A stretch of DNA of 64,000 nt, taken from Dysidea avara (lineage: Eukaryota > Porifera > Demospongiae > Dictyoceratida > Dysideidae). Positions 55,019 through 64,000 of this stretch are shown one piece after another. The DNA lies in assembly GCF_963678975.1 (NCBI RefSeq), contig NC_089279.1, positions 28,205,609 to 28,269,608 of the forward strand, read 5' to 3'. A program made the position numbers and the translations under genes. Position 1 is the stretch's first letter; the number at the start of each line of letters is the position of its first letter. The notes under the pieces are model-generated. The model was not told where the DNA came from and did no database searches. It saw only the letters and a program-made list of their open reading frames with translations.

Positions 55019-55392
55019 GTTCTCACCGACCTGACATTGTTATATATAATGCAGAAATGAAATCTGTTGTACTTCTGGAACTTACCTGCCCATTTAATTC
55101 TCGTGCTGACCTTTCTGCTGCACGAGAACGTAAGCAGGAGAAGCCAGAATATCTGCAAATTACTCGGCAAATTATTGCTGAGCTTGACCGCTTGGGTTTT
55201 GTTAGTCATTACCACACAGTTGAAATTGGTTGCCTTGGCCATTACCTTACAGAGACAGTAACATCTATGAAAAGAGTTTCAAATCTGAGTTTTTCCAAGA
55301 CGAAAGCATTGCTTGATAGAGCAGCTGCTGTGGCTATAACTTCCTCTCAGAGAATCTTTTATGCACGTAGTAATCCAACCTGGACACTTTAA
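55019..55392 (+). pseudogene. RLE retrotransposon ORF, endonuclease-like C-terminus
   Basis: HRPDIVIYNAEMKSVVLLEL then TCPFNSRADLSAARERKQEK: the RPD and the downstream E in LLELTCP match the PD-(D/E)XK pattern of restriction-like endonucleases. A terminal helix (AAAVAITSSQRIFYARSN) and TAA at 55390 close the ORF. The part is intact, but the gene is 5' truncated and interrupted. Confidence 0.85.
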
Positions 55393-55539
55393 GTTAAGTT
55401 TTGTAGTTAATTATTTTTGTATGTATCCTTGCCATGCCTACGCGGATCTTATCTTTGTAGTCGCATGTGTCCGAGGCTCTGTATGTAATTTTGTCATTTC
55501 ATCATTATTCTGATGGTTTCAAAAAACAAAAAAAAAAAA

Positions 55540-57850
55540 AACCCGGTAGAGTTCAGCTAGAAACAAGTCATCCTGTAGAGAGACCAGCTAGAACAAGTCA
55601 CTTTGTATGTAGAAAGTTCAGCTACAAAAAAAAAATCACCCTGTAGAGAGGTCAGCTACAAACAAACCTCCCTGTAGAGAGATCAGCTAGAAGAAGTTAC
55701 CTTGTAGAGAGTTCAGCTACAAAGAAACCATTATGTAGAGAGTTCAGCTGCAAACAAATCACCTGTAGAGAGTTCAGCTACAAACAAATCTCCCTGTAGA
55801 GAGATCAGCTAGAAGAAGTTACCTTGTAGAGAGTTCAGCTACAAACAAATCACCCTGTAGAAAGATCAGCTAGAAGAAGTTACCTTGTGGAGAGTTCAGC
55901 TACAAAGAAACCATCATGTAGAGAGTTAAGGTGCAAACAAATCACCTGTAGAGAGTTCAGCTACAAACAAATCTCTCTGTAGAGAGATCAGCTAGAAGAA
56001 GTTACCTTGTAGAGAGTTCAGCTACAAAGAAACCATCATGTAGAGAGTTCAGCTGCAAACAAATCAGCTGTAGAGAGTTCAGCTACAAACAAATCTCCCT
56101 GTAGAAAGGTCAGCTAGAAGAAGTCACCTTGTAGAGAGTTGAGCTACAAAGAACCATCATGTAGAGAGTTCAGCTGCAAACAAATCACCTGTATAGAGTT
56201 CAGCTACAAATAAATCTCCCTGTAGAGAGATCAGCTAGAAGAAGTTTCCTTGTAGAGAGTTCAGCTACAACAAATCACCCTGTAGAAAGATCAGCTAGGA
56301 GAAGTTACCTTGTGGAGAGTTCAGCTACAAACAAATCTCTCTGTAGAGAGATCAGCTAGAAGAAGTTACCTTGTAGAGAGTTCAGCTACAAAGAAACCAT
56401 CATGTAGAGAGTTCAGCTGCAAACAAATCACCTGTATAGAGTTCAGCTACAAATAAATCTCCCTGTAGAGAGATCAGCTAGAAGAAGTTTCCTTGTAGAG
56501 AGTTCAGCTACAACAAATCACCCTGTAGAAAGATCAGCTAGGAGAAGTTACCTTGTGGAGAGTTCAGCTACAAACAAATCTCTCTGTAGAGAGATCAGCT
56601 AGAAGAAGTTACCTTGTAGAGAGTTCAGCTACAAAGAAACCATCATGTAGAGAGTTCAGCTGCAAACAAATCACCTGTATAGAGTTCAGCTACAAATAAA
56701 TCTCCCTGTAGAGAGATCAGCTAGAAGAAGTTTCCTTGTAGAGAGTTCAGCTACAACAAATCACCTTGTAGAAAGATCAACTAGAAGAAGTTACCTTGTG
56801 GAGAGTTCAGCTACAAAGAAACCATCATGTAGAGAGTTCAGCTGCAAACAAATCATCTGTAGAGAGTTCAGCTACAAACAATCACCCTCTAGAAAGATCA
56901 GCTAAAAGAAGTCACCCTGTAGAGAGTTCAGTTACAAAGAAACCACCATGTAGAGAGTTCAGCTACAAACTAGTGACCTTGTAGAGATATCAGTTACCTT
57001 GTAAAGAGTTCAGCTACAAAAGAAAAATCACCCTGTAGAGAGGTCAGCTACAAACAAATCTCCCTGTAGAGAGATCAGCTAGAAGAAGTTACCTTGTAGA
57101 GAGTTCAGCTACAAAGAAACCATCATGTAGAGAGTTCAGCTGCAAACAAATCACTTGTAGAGAGTTCAGCTACAAACAAATCTCCCTGTAGAAAGGTCAG
57201 CTAGAAGAAGTCACCTTGTAGAGAGTTGAGCTACAAAGAACCATCATGTAGAGAGTTCAGCTGCAAACAAATCAGCTGTAGAGAGTTCAGCTACAAATAA
57301 ATCTCCCTGTAGAGAGATCAGCTAGAAGAAGTTTCCTTGTAGAGAGTTCAGCTACAACAAATCACCCTATAGAAAATCAGCTAGAAGAAGTTACCTTGTG
57401 GAGAGTTCAGCTACAAAGAAACTATCATGTAGAGAGTTCAGCTGCAAACAAATCACCTGTAGAGAGTTCAGCTACAAACAAATCTCCCTGTAGAGAGATC
57501 AGCTAGAAGAAATTACCTTGTAGAGAGTTCAGTTACAAAGAAACCACCATGTAGAGAGTTCAGCTGCAAAGAAATCACCCTGTGGAAAATTCAGCCACAA
57601 ACAAATTGCCCTGTAGAAAGATCAGTTAGAAGAAGTTACCTTGCAGAGAGTTCAGCTACAAAGAAACCATTCTGTAAAGAGCTCAGCTGCAAACAAATCA
57701 CCTGCACAGAATTCAGCTACAAACAAACCACCCTGTAGAGAGATCAGCTAGAAGAATTTACTTGTAGATTGTTCAGCTACAAACAATGCACCCTGTAGAG
57801 AGAGCAGCAAGAGGAAGTCACTTTGTAGAGTGTTAAGTTACAAAGAAACC
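55540..57850 (+). repeat. ~31 bp minisatellite of foldback copy 2, second part
   Basis: Continues the array cut at 47036. A higher-order block of about 245 bp is repeated nearly exactly at 56160-56400, 56400-56645 and 56645-56790 (CAGCTAGGAGAAGTTACC marks it). The short ORF at 56796-56984 is a frame of the repeat. Confidence 0.93.
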
Positions 57851-58349
57851 ACCATGGAGAGTTCTGTAATAAATATTTGTATTATATATATAATTTGTAC
57901 ATTTACTTATAAAATCAGAAATATTTAAAGTACATCTGCTTCCTCTTTTCTTCTTCCTGTGGAAAAGAAAAAAAACAAGGTTAAAAAAGTCCCATTGGGG
58001 TATACAAATACAAAAAGAAGTGAAATCTAATCCAAAACAGCCAGCTGTAAAAAAAGTGTGCGGCCCTCAAAAAGGTTATGGTGAAAAAAGATGTGAAATC
58101 CAAGGTGGCGGCCAAGAAATGGCTGTGATGGTAGGTTAATGGTAAAAATTTTAATAACGGCAAGTTAGGTGAATTTTTTGCCAAGACCAAGCGGCACAAA
58201 AATTTACCTGAATTGTTGTTATTAAAATTTTTACCATTAACCTACCATCACAGCCATTTCTTGGCCGCCACCTTGGATTTCACATCTTTTTTCACCATAA
58301 CCTTTTTGAGGGCCGCACACTTTTTTACAGCTGGCTGTTTTGGATTAGA
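57850..58349. repeat. Central palindrome of foldback copy 2, right arm truncated
   Basis: Same centre as 6735-7420, midpoint near 58185 (GCCAAGACCAAGCGGCAC). The left arm is complete; the right arm ends at TGGATTAGAT (58349), short of the minisatellite. The truncation removes the whole inverted half of the element. Confidence 0.85.
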
Positions 58350-59195
58350 TATCAGTAACAGAAAGGTTTTTTCAGCTCACTGTTGAAATATGTTAGTGTC
58401 CCACTGCAATTAAAAATTATGCATTCAAGACAGACTAAAATTAATTGTTACTATGCATTTTAGTAAAGGTGTAGCAACTTAATGCACAAAAGTCACATCT
58501 AGCTAGCTAAATGCAAAGCTGAAGACTTTAATTTTTGGATACAACTACAGAGACAAGCTATGTTAGCATAATTTTGAGCATAAAGAAAGTATCAAGTATA
58601 ATAGGCACAGTTTTTTAGAAGCTTAGCCAGTGGACATGTATGTAATTATATGAATTTCTCAGTATAATTTAATATTGCATAATTGGCCATTCTAATAAAG
58701 CTATCTAATTTTGCAAAACCTCATAGCAACTACAGTTGCCATTACTGCCTTCTAAAGCAATTGTGTATCCAAATGTTGAGCAAAATGTGATATGCCCTGA
58801 GCACACAATCAAGGAGCATAGTAGGTAAAAATTAATCAGCACTGCAGAATATAATAGGCAGAAACATAACCACATAGGCTGGTTCCTGTAAATGCATGGA
58901 AACCTTATAACTTCAGTGTTGAAATTGTAGTTTACAGAAATTACAGCCCACAACACAAAATACAATTTCACCATACAAAATGGAATTCCTCAGTAGAGAA
59001 GTGGTAACCAATCTTGAACTGCAAGCAAAACAGAATATGCACAGCCATGAGGATCAGAAAAACACAAAAATTTGGATATATGTGTACAGTATTAAGCATG
59101 TGGGTAGAAGAGGTAATGACTAGTTCTATACATGCACACAATCAAGAATAAAATACCCGTCAATACCTTTACACATGTATGGATGCATGTATCTA
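58350..59195. other. No gene recognised
   Basis: AT-rich, no repeats that I can match and no splice-bounded ORF. The - strand open frame at 58974-58705 has no recognisable domain. Confidence 0.35.
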
Positions 59196-59199
59196 CAGT

Positions 59200-59395
59200 G
59201 GAACCTCAATTATCCGAACTAATTGGGGGGAAGGGTGTTCGGATAATTGAAAGTACGTAAGATCGAATATCCATACATTTATATACTGAGCTTTGCTCAA
59301 CTACTCTAATAAAGCATACACTTTTTGACAAAATACCCTAATTGAGCAGTCGATTTGGTGTTCGGATAATCGGTGTTCGGATAATCGAGGTTCCA
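59200..59395. mobile_element. Tc1/mariner (pogo-like) MITE
   Basis: Ends CAGTGGAACCTCAATTATCC and GGATAATCGAGGTTCCACT, flanked by TA on both sides. TTCGGATAAT is repeated internally. The TIR and TA target fit Tc1/mariner superfamily MITEs. It carries two diverged module units (59302-59352). About 196 bp. Confidence 0.82.
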
Positions 59396-59579
59396 CTATA
59401 ATTTGATAATTCTAAAACCATGCACATGCAGCAATGCAGATACTGGCACATTTGGGACTATTGTAATTAACAGTTGTACATTCACATGAGTCACCTCAAG
59501 AGCTTTTTAGATACAATGTATCAAATTTTATTCTCCTTTATTTCTATGACTGTTCAACATAGGGATTTTAGTTTACATA

Positions 59580-61000
59580 CGTGATACATTCAAGCAGAAG
59601 GCAATTCCGCTGTATACAAGAGTACATAATGTAAACAAGAGATGTACTCTTGAAGCCAACTGCTATTCACTGACTTGTATCTACTGCAAGCTGCTAGAAC
59701 ACATCATTTCCTCTACTATATCCTCTCATGTTAAAGACTACAATATCATGTGCTCAAACCAACACGGGTTCAGTCTTGTGAGACACAGCTGTTGGAAACC
59801 ATTGTCCATTAATGATTGGCTAGGGTTTTAGATGCAGGTCACAAGGTGGACATTCTATTCCTTGACTTCTTGAAAGCTTTTGACAGAGTGTCTCATAATT
59901 GTCTTTTACATAAATTGTTACATTACGGAATCAATGGCCCGGTATATAATTGGATTACATTTTTTTATTCAATAGATGGCAATAGGTTATGCTAGACAAC
60001 TGTCACAGTAACCCATGCAGAGTGTCCTCAGGTGTCCCACAGCCACAGGGCTCTGTTTTGGGGCCTTTACCGTTTCTGTTATATATTAATGATCTACCTA
60101 ATAACATTACTTCTACCATAAGATTATATGCAGATGATGCTATTGTTTACAGAATTATTCACTCAAATGATGACATCAAGAAGCTACAAGAGGATGTAAA
60201 TTATATTATTTTCAATGGACAAAAGACTGGTTTATGCTATTCAATATATTATCTAAATGTGAACATCTCACCATTTCAAACAAACACACACCACTAAACT
60301 CAGAATACAAGATCAACAACTCTGTTATCAATAAAGTTACATCTGCCAAATATCTTGGAGTTACTATTACTCTAAATCTCTCATGGAAAGACCGTACCAT
60401 ATTACAAAAATTACCAACAAAGCCAACTCAACTCGTGGATTTCTACAACGTAATTTAAGGCAATGTTCTACTAATGTTAAATCCCTCGCTTACATTGCAT
60501 ACGTTAGACCTATAGTAGAGTATGCTTCAGTTGTTTGGTCCCCACATACTCAGTCACAAAAGAACCTTCTAGAAATGGTACAACATAAAGCAACTCGATT
60601 TGTTTTTAACTCTTATACTAGAAACACCAGTGTGACAGCTTTATTTAATAAATCGGATTGGCTAACGCTAGAGGACAGGAGAAATTATGCTAAAGTTATT
60701 ATGTTTTACAAAATGCTACATAATGCAGTTTCAATTGACTTTCTACCATATCTTCACCCATCCTCCACAATTACACGTGATCACATACAAAGATTCATCC
60801 CTATTTCTACCAGGGTCAACTGCTACCACTCATTTCTGCCACAACCATCAGAATCTGGAACTCCCTCCCTATCGAAGTTGTTGCTGTTGAAAATGTTGAT
60901 GACTTTCAGACTAATTACACACATGCACATTTACACACTCATGATTGAGTTCTTTGTGCATTAAATCAAATAAATAAATAAATATAATATTATTATTCAG
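59580..61000 (+). mobile_element. 5'-truncated L2/CR1-like LINE
   Basis: RT coding sequence (see next entry) followed by a TAAATAAATAAATA-type tail at 60962-60990. The 5' limit is approximate. Target duplication not identified. Confidence 0.75.
59640..60964 (+). pseudogene. Reverse transcriptase of an L2/CR1-like LINE
   Basis: Fragments in order: LTCIYCKLLEHIISS (about 59670-59715), FLDFLKAFDRVSHN (motif A-like, reachable only by a frame change, about 59860-59900), GSVLGPLPFLLYINDLP (60053-60103), IRLYADDAIVY (motif C, 60118-60150), SAKYLGVTI (60343), then IAYVRPIVEYASVVWSPHT and KATRFVFNSYTRNTSV (60495-60645), the usual C-terminal motifs. Frame changes near 59800, 60230 and 60390 and internal stops make it non-functional. 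No endonuclease domain remains. Confidence 0.85.
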
Positions 61001-61567
61001 TTCACTGTCAATTAAATAGTTAAACAACTGACCAGTGGCGTAGCCAGGAAAGAATTTTTACTAAGGCAAAGTTTATACATTGAAATAATTGAGAGGGTCA
61101 GCTTCTGACTCAACTCAGTGATTCATGCACACTTTCAAGCATGGGTGGTACAGCATTTGCAGATTGACTCTCTGGTTGGATGGAAGAAATTGTTTCAGAA
61201 AACTCTGAGCATTTTCTACATGTCATGAGTAATGCTCCAGCTTACAGTATACCATGCTTCAATTATTAGACTAGTGTAATTGCACTCAACACAAAAATTG
61301 AATTAATCCAGAGGTAATTTGAGTGATCAGGCCATCATGGACTGCAAGTCATAGTCATGCACACTACTTTTTTCAGTATTGATCTGATGTGATGTTTAAG
61401 TCAGAGATTATCTCTTTAATGTGATGCTCAACTACATGTGCTAAGCATGTCAAGCTAGGGATGCTCCTTCAAGGAAAATTTTGAAAATATATCATAACAT
61501 AACAATTTTGCGAATTTGGTGAATGCTCTATTAGAGTCAGTGAATACAGTCATTATGGATTTTGGTA
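61001..61567. other. No gene recognised; lone MITE end
   Basis: CAGTGGCGTAGCCAGGA at 61034-61050 resembles one end of a hAT-like MITE without a partner nearby. One module unit at 61521-61542. Confidence 0.45.
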
Positions 61568-61575
61568 CTATACAG

Positions 61576-61974
61576 TAGGGCTGGGCGGTATTGGAGTTTC
61601 GCTTCACGATATATCGTGCAGAAATATATCACGATATTACTATTTATCGCGGTTATTAAAGATGACTGCTATATTAGAGTAGCTGACTGCTTTATTAGGG
61701 TATCTCGATCCTAGCTGACTGTTCTATTAGAGTATCTCGATCTTTGTAAAAAAATTGACTAGCTAGTACTAGGTCCTTGTTTGCAGTAGTATCACGTGAT
61801 TATTTGAGGTACATTATAACAACCTTAAGGGCTTAATAAGCTGTCACAAACACTAAAAATCGTAATAATATCGATATCGTGATATTAACGTTTCACCGAA
61901 ATCTACGCGATACAGATATCGTTTCATTGCAATACCGCGGTATTACTATAATACCGAGAAACCGCCCAGCCCTA
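61576..61974. mobile_element. hAT-like MITE, TIR TAGGGCTGGGCGGT
   Basis: Ends TAGGGCTGGGCGGTAT and ACCGCCCAGCCCTA. CTATACAG is duplicated exactly at 61568-61575 and 61975-61982. The interior carries ATCGATATCGTGATATT-like palindromes and three module units (61663-61743). 399 bp. Confidence 0.9.
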
Positions 61975-61982
61975 CTATACAG

Positions 61983-62645
61983 AGTATTTCAAGACTACTT
62001 TTAAGCAGAAACACTTAGTACAGTGCTATATACATCATAGGGACTAATAAACTTCCCTTAATAATGAATCACATTATAGAAGTCAAACGTGTCAGACGTG
62101 TCGCCAGTAGCGGTGTGAATATTGTTTACAATTGTAGGGATTTCATTAGCTAGATAAACAGCCATCTAACCACTCAATACGTCAAAGCAAAAAAAGTGAT
62201 TGTAAGTGTATAACTGCTACTGCTATGAGTACAATTATTTTGAGTTACTCTAATAAAACAGTCACCCATTTTTAGATTTATTTTTGTTACAGCGCACAGT
62301 AATCCTTCAAAGAATAATTGTAGGCTTTGACTTTTAGAGTATTATTAGCAGTACCATGCATATGGGCTAATGAATTCATTGCAACTATGAATCTTGTTTA
62401 AGATAATAGTGGCGACATAGTCCAGACTAAATGACACCTATAATCATATGAATGTAATTTGCACTTGTATGGATTTCATTAGTTAGATAAGCTACTGGTT
62501 GATCAATAAAGCTGTCTGCACACATCAATTAGCTCTCAGTACAACTATTTATGATTTATAACAAAGCAATTTTAAAACTCTCTATAATAGAGCAGTCTTT
62601 CGTTCTTAAGTATTAAATAGTTGGTAATGATGCTTTGAAATGGCA
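61983..62645. other. No gene recognised
   Basis: AT-rich. Module units at 62244-62265 and 62580-62598. A weak internal duplication (GTAGGGATTTCATTAGCTAG and GTATGGATTTCATTAGTTAG, 62136 and 62468). Confidence 0.4.
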
Positions 62646-62653
62646 TGTGGAGG

Positions 62654-63016
62654 CATAGGCGGCGGAAAGGGGGGGGGGGGGGGGAGGCTAGGGGACTGAA
62701 GCCCCCCCCCCCCCCCTCGGTCTGCGCCCCCCCTCAGAATGATATCACACCGAAATTATCCTTCTTGGAGTGGGGCTGAAAACCGTGATAAAGATCGAGA
62801 TACTCTAATAGAGCAGTCGCTCTAATAAAGCAATGAGTATGTAGCAAGCTATGTAAGGATTTTTATGTAGTTTATCAGCTATAAATGCGTAGCTGGTGAG
62901 GTGGTAAGCTATTGTCAGGTGGTTGTGACCTTTTTTTTTTGGTCTCACCTTACCAAACCAGAGATAAGTCTGGGTCAGCCCAGCCCCCCTCATATCAACT
63001 ACTTTCTCCACCCCTG
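62654..63016 (+). mobile_element. hAT-like MITE family 1, copy C
   Basis: TGTGGAGG is exactly duplicated at 62646-62653 and 63017-63024. Same order of blocks as copy A, with the module at 62792-62832 and G/C runs of different length. Right end CCACCCCTG is diverged from CCGCCGCTG. Confidence 0.92.
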
Positions 63017-63082
63017 TGTGGAGGCTATTTTTTTATTGTAACTGCTATGATCAATAAAATGATTTAGACCAAGTAGTGTAAT

Positions 63083-63302
63083 CAGGGGCGGATCCAGACT
63101 TTTAAAAAGGGGGGGTCCACTCTGGAATTGCAACTTCAGCCTAGCTAGATACATAGCTTGCTACACTGCTCCTCAAAAGATACTGTGACTGCTCTATTAG
63201 AGTGTCTCGATTTGACTGCTCTATTAGAGTATCTCGAGTAAGAAAGGCTCTTCAAAAGGGGGGTTCCATGGAACCCTTTGAACCCCCCTGGATCCGCCCC
63301 TG
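63083..63302. mobile_element. CAGGGGCGGATCCAG MITE, 5 bp TSD
   Basis: Perfect 15 bp ends CAGGGGCGGATCCAG and CTGGATCCGCCCCTG. GTAAT is at 63078-63082 and 63303-63307. At 220 bp, with two module units (63186-63238) making up about a quarter of its length. Confidence 0.88.
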
Positions 63303-63370
63303 GTAATGAGAACAGTGGCTACAATCTGTACTGAATGCTCAATTAGAGTATTTTGACGATAACTGCTCTA

Positions 63371-64000
63371 TCAAGACACACGGTAGTGTGTCGTGCGGCC
63401 CAAGGAGCCGGCGCGCCACACCCGTGAGTATATTGACAGGAAGAACGAAAACGTCATTTTCACACCTTTGTATCTCAGTGATCACTTATCCGATTGGAAC
63501 CAAATTTGCTACACAGTTGCCCGCCAGCCAGGGGAGTCTACATTCCAAATTTGAAGGACATCGCTCCAGCCATTTCCGAGATACGAGCAGCCAAAGTTTC
63601 GTTTTTTTTTCTTCGTTTTTTTTTTCTTCGTCTTTTCGCACACTTGCAAAAATTGCTATAACAAGCAAGCGCGTACTCCGATCGCCATGAAATTTGGCAC
63701 ACAGAAAGGGAGTCCAAAGGCGAATCCTAGCATCAACTTTGGTACAAATCCGATGAATGGTTCAGGAGTTATGACCGATTATTCGCGTAAAACACGATCG
63801 ATTTGTTGTCACGCCTACAGGGTAAACCGCTTCATGGAATGAGTTGAAAATTGCTATGTAGATGGAGTAACCATCGTAGGAGTGCCTTTTGGTGGTTTGA
63901 AAGGAATCGAGATAAAGACCATGGAGATGATACAAAACCCAACCTGTGTCAAAATTACGCGATCGATTTTTACGAATAAAAAAGTATTAGTTTTCACACC
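63371..64000 (+). mobile_element. Foldback composite element, copy 3 (runs off the window)
   Basis: Starts TCAAGACACACGGTAGTGTG after A and follows copies 1 and 2 through GGCGCGCC, CATTTCCGAGATACGAGC and GGGTAAACCGCTT to the window end. It is the most complete uninterrupted core. It sits directly after TAACTGCTCTA, that is, apparently inside a module unit. Confidence 0.85.

Larger units (their letters stand above)
47037..55539 (+). mobile_element. 5'-truncated RLE-type non-LTR retrotransposon split by a Ginger-type transposon
   Basis: The minisatellite reads GAACAGATCAC up to 47036 and resumes CCCGGTAGAG after an A-rich tail at 55526-55539, so the insertion lies between. The retrotransposon itself is only about 760 bp (47037-47274 and 55019-55539) and is interrupted at GTTC. 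Target duplication is at most 1-2 bp. The 3' part is C-terminal coding sequence, a short UTR and poly(A). Confidence 0.85.
42201..58349. mobile_element. Foldback composite element, copy 2, with many nested insertions
   Basis: Left end TCAAGACACACGGTAGTGTG after A, then the conserved core (42201-42661, 43563-43578, 44131-44460), the CTCTAATAGAG module (44462-44506), minisatellite (44510-47036 and 55540-57850) and the centre palindrome (57850-58349). The right inverted arm is missing: homology stops within GGCTGTTTTGGATTAGAT at 58349. Removing the nested insertions listed separately restores a structure collinear with copy 1. Copy 3 begins at 63371. Confidence 0.75.

Overview
The window looks like invertebrate animal DNA, most likely a demosponge such as Amphimedon queenslandica. 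It is AT-rich, its credible introns are mostly short and GT-AG, and its repeats are of the miniature, foldback and retroelement kind. There is no sign of bacterial operons. The species is an inference. Nearly all long ORFs are pieces of mobile elements or low-complexity sequence. Host genes are sparse: four phase-compatible exons of an ML-domain-like gene on + (2897-15111, with a 10.9 kb transposon-filled intron) and the first exons of an unrecognised cysteine-rich gene on - (30375 to 29877).

Layout. 0-4.3 kb: dispersed repeats, a foldback element carrying tRNA-like arms, two host exons and a TAA-flanked MITE. 4.3-8.06 kb: a foldback element whose arms are a ~31 bp minisatellite, ending in a 200 bp N gap. 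8.3-17.5 kb: a ~900 bp near-perfect palindrome, nested hAT-like MITEs with exact target duplications, and the last host exons. 18.0-23.3 kb: a decayed Ty3/gypsy-type LTR retrotransposon with secondary insertions. 24.6 kb: a 240 bp TG/CG microsatellite. 27.0-31.4 kb: hAT-like MITEs, a broken RLE-type retrotransposon, the - strand gene, an interstitial telomeric repeat and a hAT-like element inside a tRNA-like SINE. 31.7-37.9 kb: two copies of one RT family in opposite orientations, each bounded by its own target-site duplication. 42.2-58.3 kb: a second foldback element holding several generations of insertions, including a 7.74 kb Ginger-type DNA transposon inside an RLE retrotransposon inside the minisatellite. 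59.2-61.0 kb: a pogo-like MITE and an L2/CR1-like LINE. 61.5-64 kb: more hAT-like MITEs and the start of a third foldback copy.

Two things stand out. The Ginger-type element (47275-55018) has matching termini, an exact 4 bp target duplication that restores the host reading frame, and a 19-exon gene model with no frame break that I can see (H2C2 finger, DDE integrase, GPY motif, Ulp1 protease, PHD finger). The second is a small palindromic module (core TGCTCTAATAGAGCA) present at about 19 loci in both orientations. It sits inside at least seven unrelated repeat families as well as in apparently unique DNA, and I cannot assign it to any known feature.
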